From assembly GCA_022606425.2 (NCBI GenBank), contig JAHDVF020001325.1, positions 558,001 to 622,000 of the forward strand: a stretch of DNA of 64,000 nt, given 5' to 3'. The DNA comes from Lepidostoma basale. Taxonomy: Eukaryota > Arthropoda > Insecta > Trichoptera > Lepidostomatidae. Both the position numbers and the translations under genes were made by a program. Under the pieces are notes generated by a model that did not search any database, was not told where the DNA came from, and was given only the letters and a program-made list of their open reading frames with translations. Below are positions 51,358 through 63,510 of the stretch, piece by piece (the first letter of the stretch is position 1; each line of letters starts with the position of its first letter).

Positions 51358-51832
51358 TAAAGGGTGTTTTTTTTAGAGGTACACAAATTCAAATTAAAAA
51401 AAAAACATTAAAATAATGTTTATGTCTATGATATTGGCTTTATTTAATAGATAATCTTATGCCATTATTGTTTAAATGTGATTTCGGGCATATGAAAGCC
51501 ACGGATAGCTCGAATGAAGCGCAATACTGAAATCCAATTTTCGACAATTGTCGTCTTAAGTGGATGCGTATTATCGAAAACGATCCATGGTCTTCCGAAT
51601 AATTTGCTCAGATGGAAGATTATGTTGACCGTAAAATGGACGTAGTGCACGATAAGTTTGGCGAACCGAACCATGATTTTCAAAATAAATTCGCACAATT
51701 TGCAAGCGCTGTTCTGACGTCAGTCTATTCATGGCAAAACGTACTGACTACAAATCAACTGTCAACTGTAAAATTGACAGTCTGTAGAAACAATGTTGCC
51801 AGTTTAAAAACCAAACTAAAAAAAAACACCTT
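51358..51832. mobile_element. Non-autonomous DNA element with AAGGGTGTTTTTTTTAG ends
   Basis: Left end AAGGGTGTTTTTTTTAGAGG and the inverted right end AAGGTGTTTTTTTTTAGTTT frame ~475 bp. The interior has an ORF 51612-51902 without a known domain. It lies 25 bp from the mariner. Confidence 0.6.
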
Positions 51833-52357
51833 GTACTTATATACATACTTACATCTCAACCAATCATCGCTTTGTAACTTAATTGAAAAATATCATAAAT
51901 AGATTACCTAAATAAGTTTCATTCACATTTAATTCATAAAAAATAAATTTTTCATTTGTTCCAATGACAATTTGAATAATTTCTTCAATATTCTTTTAAA
52001 GTTATTGCTGGTGTTAGTTGGTTTTAAGTGCCTAATTACTGCCAAATAAAAAAAGTGGATACGTGGAACATTAATTAAATCATATAACAGCTAATTTAAA
52101 AAACGGTGGATACGTGTAACACAAATTAAAGAAACACAAAAGTCTGGATCGTCCATGTCAACATGTGCAACATCGGAAAAACATTATGTGTTATTACATT
52201 ATGTGCTAAATTAAAAAAAACGGTGGATTCGTGGAACATAAATTAAATAGACAAATATGCCCCATCTAAAAATAGCATTTTGTATTAAATTATTTTTATT
52301 TTGTTATTTTATTTTATATCATTGTATTTTATATTATTTGTTTTAGATTTATTTTGT

Positions 52358-52548
52358 GAATGTTGGAAGATCGAAGTGTGCGCGGGAGATGCCTATTGGT
52401 GGCGATGAGGTTCGCAACCCATCACACCGCGTCTCCCGCGGGGCGAAAAGAGAAGGATGGAGTGCCGCATCGGTTAAAGTGTGACAGTCCATTCTTTCTG
52501 CCTACCCTTTCGGGGAGACGGCGTGATGGTTAGTTAGTTAGTTTTACT
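52358..52548 (+). repeat. Chimeric short repeat sharing the LINE tail, copy 2
   Basis: Opposite-orientation copy of 33725-33912: GATGCCTATTGGTGGCGATG, then AGTGCCGCATCGGTTAAAGT, then the common LINE tail ACGGCGTGATGGTTAGTTAG. Confidence 0.8.
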
Positions 52549-52812
52549 TGCGTTTTTATTTTTATTATCTATCTATGATTATCTATGATTATTCGATTTA
52601 GTGTAAAAGAATGGATTGATACAGGCATGATAATGGATTAAAAAAAAAACAATAACACACATGACGAAATCGATTAACAATTTTTATTAATGAATTTCGA
52701 CATCAGATAAATGTTTTAATCATTAGATTAATATCTAAAAAATGTTTCAACGCACGCACGTAAGTGAAGTTTTTGGATATAATATAATATGTAAGTGTGC
52801 GTATCTAAATAT

Positions 52813-53637
52813 CAGTGGCGGTACTTCCATACAAGCCGAAAAGCTGGGCTTGCCTTAAAAAATCAATAATAAAACGATGTTTTTGGCGCGTTTGAGCCGT
52901 CTACGAATAAAATAATATTTTGAATTTTCGCGCGAGTTAAAGCGATAATTCGTAGCGTTGCAAATGACTCCGCTGACATGCGCAGAAATGACCTAAGTGT
53001 ATGTTTTGTTCCACTCATACGTACCGTAGTGAGATGCCCGCGAAATCGCCTACGTCCACATGTTTTGTTTCATGTTTTCGATGGGCTTCATATTGGGCTT
53101 GCAAAATGTAAAAGGGTCTTTGTCGCACTTATGTATTGTTGGCTTGTAATCATATATCTAGGTGCATATATACCAGAAGATATAATTTTTTTTTGTATGG
53201 ATTTGAAGCCGGGCTTTATCACTCTGAAGTATGTTACTATTCGATGTGTCAGAATGTTATCTGTCATTTAAGTTATGTGCAAAAATGTTATGAAAAGAAA
53301 GATTATGTAATTACTTTACGAACATTTATTTATAATTCGTGTTTCGGTGTTAACAAATGTATTATTATTGTCTATTAACATCATATTTCTTATTAATTAT
53401 ATTTCTTCTTGTAATTTGTAAATACAATATTATATTATACAAGAACATGGGTTTGATATTTTTTGTATAGATTTAAAATGCGCCTAAAATGGGATTTAAA
53501 ATCAATTCACGAAATTAATTTAGAAAGATAAAAACTCTTTAATCCGATAAAATACATTATCGTGACCCTTTACTAATATTTTAACACAAAAAAGTCGGAC
53601 GGACTTGCCTTACTGGTTGACCCTAGGCACGCCACTG
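52813..53637. mobile_element. Non-autonomous hAT element, 825 bp
   Basis: Ends CAGTGGCGGTACTTCCATAC and, inverted, CAGTGGCGTGCCTAGGGTCA. Flanked by a perfect 8-bp duplication CTAAATAT (52805-52812 and 53638-53645). It is the inverted counterpart of 44622-45463 and retains the same internal order. The ORFs 52978-53378 are not a transposase. Confidence 0.92.
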
Positions 53638-53707
53638 CTAAATATCTACAATAATTATGTGGATAAAATACAACGTAACATAATAAACAAAAACAATATA
53701 TAAAATA

Positions 53708-56700
53708 TCACGCGGTGCAGATGGTACCCTTGATGGCTTCTTGAACTGACACTGATAAAATTCTGTAATTTATATCACTGGAATTCATTGTAGAATACTG
53801 AAATATCGGAAAACGATTTGATAGAATCCAAATCATACCATCTTGGGTAATCTGTAATAAATATCAATATTTTAATATCGTGGTTGCGAAATCGAGAAAA
53901 CCTGATATACGAGTAGTACAAGAAGAACATTTTTTTTTAAAAAGAATACAAATAATATCATGTACTTTTTTTTAACATCGATTTAGCTTGTGCTGGGTAT
54001 AAAGATTATTATATAACTAGCGGACCCGACAGACGCTGTCCTGCCTGAACGTTGAAGTGTCTGTTATTAGCTGCATGCCATTCATGGAATATCGAAAAAC
54101 AGCGAACATAATTTAAAATCAACGTCACGTTACAACGCAAGTGATTTGCACATGCTTAAATTAAATATCACAGAATTCGACATCAGCGCCATCTATGGAC
54201 TTGGACTTGGATCTTCTGGCTTACAGAGGTTCAGCTCTAATGACTATTCCTCTTACGTCTGTAGGAAACATTGTTGGAATGCGATTTGGTAGTTGTTTTA
54301 TGATGGGGCTAAATGTATGGCCCTGGGTGTCCCTCCGAAAGAGGGCGATATTTTTGATAAAGTGATAAATGATAAAGTCTTACATTGTTGTCAAGGAATG
54401 GAAGACCAATTACGGTTGGGATTGTATTTATAAAAATGGGTAAACAAACATAACTATGAATTATTCTCGGAAACCAATTATTCATGAACTTCGCAGAAGG
54501 TTATAACGGTCACTTACCGGGTAAAATTGTGAATCTAAATAATTCAGGGACCCACTCAAACACACACTAAAACTTTCATCAAAATCGGTCTAGCCGTTAA
54601 GGAGGAGTTCAAATACATACGCCCGTACAGAAGAATTATATATATAAAGATGATAGCAACAACATTAAAAGAAAGCTAATTATGTATTAAAAAAAACAAG
54701 AATTAAAGAGGTCATTATGTTCGTCCATGATATTTTCATTCGAAATAGCAAATTTTTAACAAATTGCCATAAATAATTTATACAGACAATTAGAATTGTT
54801 CGAAATAGTTTTTTTTTTCAGAATTCATAACACGGCAGCAAATATTTTAAGCGGTTAGGTAAATTAATTTTTCGTCATTTTGTTTCAGATGAATGATTGG
54901 TAATAATGTCACTTTATTTTATGTTTTAATTGATTGGATTACCTTAATATCGTTAGGAAATACTAAAACTTCAGAGCATTGACTGAATGTGGCCGTATTT
55001 TCAGGAATCAAAGCTTTTTTAGTGTTCCAACAAGCAAGACCATCTTTATTTACCTGCAACAAATTACCTACTTTATAAATTCATTCTAAATATTTGTCGT
55101 AAAGTAAATATATACGAGTATATGATCTTATACTGGTACGTTTTATGCTCCAGGCCTGTTTTGTTTGGCCGTCATTTTGATTTGACTGTTAGTTGTCAGT
55201 TCATATAAAGGGTTTTTCATTATGAGCGCTCGAACTTTGAAATAAAATAAAACAATCTGTCTAAATGATATTACCACATTTTGTTTTAAAATTTAAAGAA
55301 AATTCTATGACATTAAGTATGAAATATAATTTTGGCCAAATGACCGCTGTGGCTTTGCTGTAGGTAGTGTATCCTAGTGATCAAAGGGTTTTTCAATAGG
55401 GATGCTCGAACTTTGATAGCGTATAGTGGCCATTTAGGTAAAGCGATAGCTGTCAAATTTGACAAGAATACTTAATTATTCTTGACATTTTACAATGAAA
55501 TGCTACGTGCTTCAACAACGAATTGAAATTGTTAAAATATATTATCAAAATCATTGCTCTGTTCGTCAAACGTGGCATTCATAGCCGTCCTGCAGAATCC
55601 ACAATACGTCGTTTAATGCATAAATTTGAGACAACTGGATCGGTGGTCGATGAAGCAGTGCCTGTACGCCAAAGAAACGCAAGATCAAAAAAATGTGGCA
55701 TTATCACTTAGACAGGTTGTTTTATTTCATTTCAAAGTTCGAGCGCTCTTAATGAAAAATCCTTTTATCCTTTATGAGGGATCGATCGATCAAACGTCAA
55801 ATTAACGAACTAACAAATGACAGCCAAATCAAAATGGCGGACTAACAAATTTGTCATCATCAAGGCACCAATGTTTAATTTTCAAGCGTTTGAGTGAATT
55901 ACCAGTTGAGATACTTTTTATCATAATTAATGATTTCTTTTTTTTTCATTTACATATAGTGCCGCGTGTATGCGGTATAGGTATACATATACCTTATAAG
56001 GTGTCGAGGATTTTCTCTGTATGATTCTATCTTGTGATTGATGTAGATATTTATCAATTTGAAGCCTCCCGCCCAATCATCTTGTAGGGTTCGTTTCCGG
56101 ATGGTTTAAGGGCTACCTCGCTTTGCCAAAAATATTATTACAATTATAATAATAATAAATCACTCACTTGAGTATAAAATAGAATACCGGTTGTTGGATC
56201 ATAAATACTAGCTGCAGCCTGTGAATTTTCTCCGCGATCCCCTGTAAGCTGAAATATAAATAATAAATAGTCAAATAATCGTTAGTTTGGTGAGGAAATC
56301 AAAAATCTTTATGACTTATTATTGGAAAACATTGCATACAGGCCGCCCTCGACTTTCGAACGTTCGACTTTCGCACAATTCGCTATTTCGCACATTTTTT
56401 GTTCGATAAACGATCGCTCACGTGTCGCTCACTTGTGTCTCACGTGCAGTCGTTCTCATCTCCGTTTATACGTTTGAAACAAGTTCAGTCTTGCTCTGCA
56501 GTACGAACTGACACTACGCGTTTTGCCGGTTTATCTGTTTATATACAGCACATACCTACGTGTTTATATTTCGCCTTTACATTAGATTAGATGATTCGCG
56601 ATCATCTAAACCCTGAAAGATCGCGGGAAACTATCACAAATTAAATAGTTTCAATGATGAATGAAGTAAACTTGGACGTCAACAACCAAGATGTTGATGA

Positions 56701-59700
56701 ATTGATCGAATCGAATTCAGAGTACCCAATTTAACAACAAGAAGTAAATAAAATAGAAAATCAAGGCGAAGAAGAGGTTGAAATCGTAAAGACTTTGCCA
56801 ATAAAAAATTTGAATGAAGCCTTAATTCATCTTGATAAATTTTTGGCTATCATGGATGAATATAAATCATCCCAATACAGAGGTATGTCTCAAGTGCGTA
56901 GGGCAATAGGAAAAAGACACGGCATGTTATTGAACTCTCTATCAGGAAAAGAAAAAAAGGGGGATTAAAAAATCTCTTGACAAATTCGTTTCGTTGTTAG
57001 AAGAGTCCTAATTCATTTCGTTATTTTATTATTTATGTATGTATGTGATTGATAGATAAATACATAACTGAAAATACTCACCATTTTGGTGTTTTTTTTA
57101 ACATGACCTCGACTTTCGCACATTCAACTTTCGCACACATTTTCAGGATCAATTAAGTGTGAAAGTCGAGGGCCACCTGTATTTACAAAATATCAGTATT
57201 TATGCTCATATAGTGGATTTTACCTCAAAATCATTGTAATTCTCGGGGCTAGTTGCTGCAGTTTCATTCTGAAGAATTTTGTTAGAAACCTCAAACTCTT
57301 TGGTACTGGATAGTGGGTGGAAAAATATTTTTCGTGATCTGAAAAAAAAACACCATTAAAATTTAAGTGACTTGAACATAGTAACCATATTTTATTTTAG
57401 CTACAAGGTAAGAATATCAATATCACATAGTTTCATTCACCGGTTTCGGCGTACAATCATTACGTCTGTAGCACACTGCAGCGTAAGCGAAACGGATGCG
57501 AAACTTCAGCGAAATGCCCAACTCTGTACCTATATCATGTTTTTTAAACGAGTCATCTCACACAGCATGCGGACAAAAGCGGACCGAATTCAGTTCGCCT
57601 GACACCCGCAACAAGTTCGTAGATTCTACGTGTCGACAGATTTTCTCAAAAACATGATATACAGAGTTCCGATATTTGCTAGAGTTTCGCGTCCGCTTGT
57701 GCTATAAACGTCAAATGGGTTAAAATAGAGGTTTAAATTATGTGACAATAGTAATCGAAACGGTCAAGTGTAACTATTTATATATTCTGCATTGTTTTAT
57801 CAAAATCACAAGTAATTTAAAACGTATTTTGTGATGTATTTCGTAATCAAATTTTAAAATGTCTTAAGTTGGCCGCCATTTTGTGAATTGATTCGAAATA
57901 CGCCATTTTGTAATGTTCCTCGGCGATATTTTAGAAAATTATCCGTGGTCTTGCCGCTGGTCTATATATTGCGGTTTATGGTGCCACTAGTTTTGTTCAA
58001 GCACAAGCATAGGTTTCATAAAAAAACATTCAACCAGGTACCTACCTAGGTACGTTACTATCTTAGGGTCATTCGAATTAATCTCATTAATTCGTTTTTA
58101 TTTTTTTGAAATTCACCTTTATACGATAGGTACTTTACGCAACTGCTTAAGAAATGAATAGATAATGATCTGTAAATGCGATTAATGATACTCAGTCGCA
58201 GTTAAGTTATGTCATAAAAATAAAAATATTCGTTTCCTTTGGTGTTAAATGTAAGTTAAATTTGATCAAAATCATGACTTTATTATTAGCTTTCCTAATT
58301 TCAGGGGGAATAAAATATGATTCGAAATTAATTTTCAAACAGGAAAAATAGAATAGCCAAACCCATCCGCTTGTGCGTCAGCCATAGCCACTCCAAGTAT
58401 TCCGTCAGCCCAGATGAAGTTTACCCCTCCAACAGAGTAGTTCCCAGCGAAAGGGTCGAAGTGAAAGTAGTGGTGTTCAACTCTCCAAGTCTTATTGGCT
58501 TTAAAACTGTACACAACCAATCCGCTCTCTTCAACGTCTGCGATATAAGCAAAGGCATTTGTGCAGTCGCCATTCATATCTACAACCTAAAACATGTTTA
58601 TTTGAATATATACAAATACATAATAACAATGTCAATTAATTATTTTATTCATTGTTGAAACACTTCGCTTCAAATTAGTATTTTACCTTCCCTTATTAGT
58701 TTTGGGTAGCTAACACACATTGCTTCTAATAACAAAATATCTATTAATGCTGGGCTGAGATTTTCAATTTCCTTTTGTATGCATTTACGCATCGATTGAT
58801 TATTCATTACAAATAAATGCTTTGGGCATACGTATAATATGTATTTAATCTAAAATCTGAGATAAATTACAAATAGTATCAAAAGATATACCAGTGTGTT
58901 GCAATCTCGCGTATTAAAGTGTAAAAAGAAAATATGACGGCCTTACACATAATATTTACGTCCCACAATCGCTACTACTATTTTGTCAAGTTCGAGAGAG
59001 ACAAATTATTAGTTGTGTTTGGTCTGGGCCCAGAAATAAAACAATGCGTCATTCTGTTTTGGCCATTGGTTTTTTAAACGTTGCCAGCAGTTTTCCCGTT
59101 TTTAGCAATAAAATTGAAAATACTATCACCTTTGTCTTCAACTATAGTTAATGTAAGCCCATGAATCCATATTTTTTAATCTTTAATCTCACAATTTGAT
59201 ATGTGTAGTTATTGCACAGCACAGTAAGGTTTGTTTTATTATTTGGACCGTTAGGTGAATGTTCTTATTTATTGTTAAGGGATAATTCTATAATTAACAG
59301 TATTAAAGCAATATTAAAAAACTGCGATAATTTATTTTCACTTCTGTTATGGACATAGTGAAAAAAGTATATAAATGTATTGGACTTGGAACGATTAGTA
59401 TTAATATTATGAACAATATTATGACAGGATCACTGTGTTGGTTTAGACACATGGAACGCATGGATGAAGAACGAATGGTTAAGAAGGTAGGTATACGTAA
59501 ACATGTGAATGGAATACAGAGTCCTGGGTCACCGAAGAAAAAATGGCATGGCCAAAATAATCAAATTTTAAAGGTCGGCCATGTTAGAAGTTGGAAGAAT
59601 CGACGTGCGTGTATGACTCGCTGTATGAATGTGGAGGAATCTATATCGATAGAGTAGTGTGGCAGTCCATTCCCCCTGCCTACTCCTCCGGAGAAATGGC

Positions 59701-61333
59701 TTGATGGTTTTTGTTTTTTTGTTTTTGACTTGGAATGACATATTTGTAATGTGGTGTGGGTTCATAATTAATTAAAAACAACAGAATGACTATAGTATTG
59801 TGTCGTCAAGTGTTGAGTTTCTTTGGCCATCTTGCCACGAGAGGGCTGGTAAGCTGGAAGAAAGTATTGTCACAGGAAGGGTTCCTGACAAAAGAAGTAG
59901 AGACAGATCTCCTACGTGATGGTGTGACCAGATTAAGGAGATGACTAGAAGACACCTTTATTCGGCCTGCTGAGGGCCGGAGGCGTTTTGTCTTAGCCAC
60001 AGGCTGCTCCATTGATCATGACCTTCAGTAATAAGGAAATGAAGGAAGAAGAACGAAGTATTGTCCTTAGTTTTGAATTTTCTGACAAACAGAGGTTTAG
60101 TTCTTGTAGCTTTTCATTTTACGTCTGATGGAAACATTTTTGGTTATAGATTTGGAACTCCGCTTTTATAAGTAGCTTGCAGTAATCTTCTGTAGGCATT
60201 ACTTACAATATTCACAAAAAGAGATTCTGGCCTAATGGAATCTTCATCAAAATAGTATCTCCTGATGACAGCATCGTTGTTTAAATCAAAAATAACAATT
60301 GACGGTTGGACAATTTCTTCACCTGTACCTAAAATTAAACATTTAAATATATATTAATTAGAAATAACCGGTTCACAATATTTTAATTCACAGCTCACAA
60401 GTGCAGAATGCCTTTCAGTTCAAGTGCAGTAAGATATTATGGACAATGCAGTGTCAATACATAAGTATCCAGAGAGATATAAGGAAATACAGACCATTAT
60501 TAAAAAATATATTATTCATGAGTGCATTACATTTTTTTGTATTTTCAGCTAATGATATAATAAGTAAATTTGTAGAATGAAAACGATGTGTGACATCATA
60601 AAAAAAACTGAAATTTATCTATGTGATTATAATAAAATCATAGAATCACCGTAAACAAAATATAGTACAATACGTAGCACACACCATCAATGATGATGTC
60701 ATCATTGGGGCCCTTCGTTACAAAAAAAAACTCGACTCTGCATTATATTTTACTTAAAAAATATACTTATGATTACTCAATCTGTGATTTTTTAATGCTC
60801 ACAATGAATCACCCATAACTATGGAAATGTATTGTTTTGAAGTGTTATAAATATAAAAAAATAAATTATATAGAAAAGTACTTACTGAAAATGTTGATTT
60901 TTCCTGTGTCCATTACCCACAATCGATCACAACTATCCACCCATATTCTGAAAGCTGATACAATGGATGAGTTGGTTGGTAATTCTAAGGATCCAAATGG
61001 AATGAAGTTCGCCTCCCATGAAGGATATGGGATTAAAGACGGTGAGGTTGTGGAATCAGGAGCCCCAGTTTTAATGTAATTCAAAGAGGAGGCTACCCCT
61101 GGTGCCAATCTTGGAACTGTGATAAATATTTTATCCTTCCACAGTGCAATACCCATCGGAATATTATTGGACGCGATGTAAGATCCTGTCTTGATGGCAT
61201 CGTTTTTAAATGTTTTTGTCGGCCAAGAATATTTAATATCTGACCACATGTAATCCTCTTTTACAAAAGCGGATGCTGACGATTGTTGAACTAGTGCCAG
61301 CGCACATAAAGCTATTAAAATAAAATCAAACAT
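53708..61333 (-). CDS. Yellow / major royal jelly family protein
   Basis: Secreted protein of the Yellow family (six-bladed beta-propeller), whose insect members act in melanin formation, cuticle hardening or development. Seven exons on the minus strand: 60886-61333, 60207-60328, 58363-58586, 57224-57338, 56168-56248, 54943-55053, 53708-53851, giving 414 residues with closed phases. Residues 1-20 form a signal peptide (MFDFILIALCALALVQQSSA). Motifs: YMWSDIKYSWP, PMGIALWKDKIFITVPRLAPGV, PYPSWEA, VDSCDRLWVMDTGK, PSIVIFDLNND, FAYIADVEESGLVVYSF, FHFDPFAGNYSVGGVNF, FHPLSSTKEFEVS, GDRGENSQAAAS and WILSNRFPIFQY. The donor of exon 3 (GTTTGG at 58362) was chosen because only it keeps the frame. Which Yellow subfamily it is cannot be decided here. 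Confidence 0.93.
54014..54651 (+). repeat. Interspersed repeat 'ACTAGCGGACCCGACAGAC', copy 3
   Basis: Longest copy: starts ACTAGCGGACCCGACAGACG and ends CGTACAGAAGAATTATATAT followed by AAAGATGATAG. A segment near 54205-54290 (GGATCTTCTGGCTTACAGAG to CTTACGTCTGTAGGAAACAT) recurs near 62605, 60090 and, inverted, inside the hAT MITE at 19318-19380. It lies in the last yellow intron. Confidence 0.75.
55204..55768. mobile_element. Tc1/mariner-like deletion derivative, nested
   Basis: About 60-bp inverted ends: left TAAAGGGTTTTTCATTATGA (to 55265) mirrored at 55707-55768, both containing GAGCGCTCGAACTTTG. Another related left end lies at 55378-55420. Between them 55497-55715 reads QRIEIVKIYYQNHCSVRQTW then, after a frameshift, SRPAESTIRRLMHKFETTGS, the paired helix-turn-helix N-terminus of a mariner-like transposase. 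The catalytic part is deleted. Confidence 0.75.
56339..57179 (+). mobile_element. Pogo/Tigger-like element, 841 bp
   Basis: Starts CAGGCCGCCCTCGACTTTCG and ends, inverted, CAGGTGGCCCTCGACTTTCA, flanked by TA on both sides. Within it 56655-56965 reads NEVNLDVNNQDVDELIESNS, one stop, then LNEALIHLDKFLAIMDEYKS and QVRRAIGKRHGMLLN: the acidic C-terminal region of a Tigger/pogo transposase. Internally deleted, not autonomous. Lies in yellow intron 4. Confidence 0.85.
57345..58300. other. Yellow intron 3, no further element recognised
   Basis: Contains chance ORF 57372-57602. Around 57840-57910 a CG-containing stretch (GGCCGCCATTTTGTGAATTG) is unexplained. Confidence 0.35.
59345..59712 (+). repeat. 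LINE 3' tail (RTE-like), copy 10
   Basis: The frame to 59657 reads TGSLCWFRHMERMDEERMVK, then the VGHVRSWKNRRACMTRCMNV segment, then a degraded CCTGCCTACTCCTCCGGAGA terminus. Lies in yellow intron 2, antisense. Confidence 0.75.
59800..60055 (+). repeat. LINE 3' end, fifth type, AAGGAAGAAGAA tail
   Basis: Plus frames read FFGHLATRGLVSWK, then RVPDKRSRDRSP and WCDQIKEM, then decayed sequence with a terminal GGAAATGAAGGAAGAAGAAC. It matches the general layout of RTE tails (GH, basic R/S/R patch, W.DQI). Confidence 0.55.
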
Positions 61334-61399
61334 GGCGAAGTTTTAAACAAATCAAAAAAATAATAACTATTCATGAAGCACAAAACCTATAACTTTAAA

Positions 61400-61470
61400 A
61401 TGTAAACACAGAATGATGTCTGATTTATTTTTGAGATGTTAGTTGGATATTATATAGACTCCATTCGCTC
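61400..61470 (-). promoter_or_regulatory. Candidate TATA box of the yellow gene
   Basis: On the minus strand the sequence CTATATAATATCC (61446-61458) lies about 115 bp upstream of the start codon, which would allow a short 5' UTR. This is position and consensus only. Confidence 0.4.
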
Positions 61471-61914
61471 CACCTAATTGAAAACAAAATTACCTTTGAC
61501 TACAATAATATGTTAGCTGGTTTGATATGATATTTAAATACATAAATAATCTAGTGAAATTCTGTGACAGGATTTGATAAATTTGCTTGTCATAATACAC
61601 AAATTATTTGGGTTCTATTTTTTGGACAAGTAATTTGGTATAAAATGACTTCCTGTAAATAAATACTTTTTGATGCAGCAAATTACTCTAAAATATTTTA
61701 TGTCAAACATGCTTAATGAATAATGATTATAGGTTAAGAAAAATTTGATGGGTGTACTGAAGTGAAATGAAGTAATCATTGAAGGAGCAAGGATTGAATT
61801 TAAAAGTTCAATTAAACATTATTTTTTAAAATATTATAATTATTAGAGGACATTAAATAGTTACTTTATTATTATTTTTTTAAATATATATTTTGTTACC
61901 TGTCTAAGGTGGAT

Positions 61915-62405
61915 CTGGGGGGGGTGATGGTTAGGAGGGGTTCAGATGGGAAAGGGGGAAGTGACTGTGAGGTGTAGCCCATGGTGTATCTCTGATGGAG
62001 AATGTATTTTGGGCGCTTGTCACGGTAATGAGTGTCGGGGGTGTAGTTAGGGTTTCTTGTATAGAGGGGTTTGGGTGTGTGGCAACTCTCTGAAAGAAAA
62101 GTTCGGCCAGTGTGTGGATGTGTACGTCTAGAGTGGGGAGATCTACCTCAATGTGGAGTTGTGTAATCCTGGTCCAAAAGAGAGCACCCAGCGCAAGCAG
62201 GATGACCTTGTTTAGCAGGATTTGAAGTTTACGTGTGTGACTCTGACCTGTGTGACCCCAGATGGGGGCTACGTAGGTGATTATGGGTCTAATTATAAAT
62301 TAAAAAATCAGGAGTTTATTTTCGGTGTATAGAGATCTATTTTTTTCTAACATCCAATGTGACTCCAAGGTACGTAGTTGTGTTAGTCCGGGGGACTGAT
62401 TGGCC
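61915..62405 (-). repeat. Jockey-like LINE 3' fragment
   Basis: Minus strand reads TTYLGVTLDVRKK, then NKLLIF, a stop, FIIRPIITYVAPIWGHTGQ, SHTRKLQILLNKVILLALGA and VDLPTLDVHIHTLAELFFQR, ending ...PLSHLNPS and a stop at 61934-61936. These are the typical post-catalytic motifs of jockey-clade reverse transcriptases. One stop and small gaps break it. GC content is clearly higher than the flanks, with a G-rich top strand. Confidence 0.85.
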
Positions 62406-62814
62406 AAACATTTATTATAATATTTGATGAAATTTCGAAACAGGTAATAGTATTATTAATTCGCATTCTAATAAAAAAGTTTATTTTTTAGATTTTAAAT
62501 GTATTTTGTTTCATCCTACTTATTTTTCTAATAATTCTGACAGGTTTCAGAAACTCCCTATTATTGATTGGTTCAGCAGCGACTTACCGAAACCAGACAT
62601 GGACATGGATCTTCTGGCTTAAGATATTTAGCTATTGTGGCTATACCTCTTACGTCTGATGGTAACATTGTTGTAAAGGTATTTGGTGGGTAAAATAAAT
62701 ATGATAAAACTAAAATGTTTCAAATGTAAATAAAAGCTTTTATCGTGAACTTTTTCTTGATGATTCACATATTATCATGGGTTTTACATACATACTATTT
62801 TGAATAATCTCGAT

Positions 62815-63075
62815 ATTATAATCATAAAAAACCACCACACCTTTTCTCCGAAGGGGTAGGCGGAGAGAATGGACCACCATTCTGGTCCATCCTTGACAAA
62901 CCCGTCGATACATACACACACATCGACTCTTCCGACCTCTCAAATAGCCGATCTTTAAAGTCTGATTGATATGGTCATGCCATGTTTGCCTCGGTCTTCC
63001 TCGCCTCCATATTCCATTACCATCGTTTACATATTCTTTCTTCATACATGCATTCCAAATATCCAAACTAACGCA
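62815..63075 (-). repeat. LINE 3' tail (RTE-like), copy 11
   Basis: Minus frame reads ACMKKEYVNDGNGIWRRGRP, RQTWHDHINQTLKIGYLRGR and the SLRLPLRRKG terminus in a shifted frame. Confidence 0.75.
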
Positions 63076-63089
63076 ACGATCATTTCATG

Positions 63090-63228
63090 ATCTGAATAAA
63101 AGTGGAGGGAGGGACTGGGGTGCTATGGATGCAGACTGCGCAGGAGAGATCCACATGGAGGGACATGGAGGAGGCTTTCGTCCAACAGTGGACGGCGATA
63201 AGCAGAAGAAGAAGAAGAGGAAAATAAT
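63090..63228 (+). repeat. LINE tail, AGAAGAAGAAG-ending type
   Basis: Reads GRRDPHGGTWRR/FVQQWTAISRRRR in shifted frames (GAGGCTTTCGTCCAACAGTG then GCGATAAGCAGAAGAAGAAG), the last codons and tail of an RTE-like element. Confidence 0.5.
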
Positions 63229-63259
63229 TTGCATTTTTACTTTTTCTTATCCCCAATTC

Positions 63260-63510
63260 TTATAATATCGTCGGTCCAGCGGGCAGGGGGACGTTTAACT
63301 CTACGGAATTCTGCGTGCGGTCTCCATTCCTGAACTCATCTCCCCTATCAGCTGTCAGTTCTCCAACAAATCTCCGATAATATATATGCCCAAGCCACTG
63401 CCGCTTCAGCCCACTTATCCTCAGAGCCACCGCAGTCATATTTTGTTGTTGAATAAATTCATTTCTGATTCTGTCCCACAAGGTCATGCCAAGCATGGCT
63501 CTTTCCATGA
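63260..63510 (-). repeat. LINE 3' end, 'MERAMLGMTLWDRIRNE' type
   Basis: The minus frame reads MERAMLGMTLWDRIRNEFIQ, then LKRQWLGHIYYRR and a RTQNSVELNVPLPAGPT terminus, a conserved tail of RTE-type retrotransposons. It is the same type as the insert at 42060-42215. Confidence 0.75.

Noticed and set aside
58335..58362. Extending yellow exon 3 to GTTTGA at 58341
   Set aside because: It would bring the next exon into a frame with an early stop; the donor at 58362 keeps the frame and yields the expected G-SRKIFFHPLSS junction.
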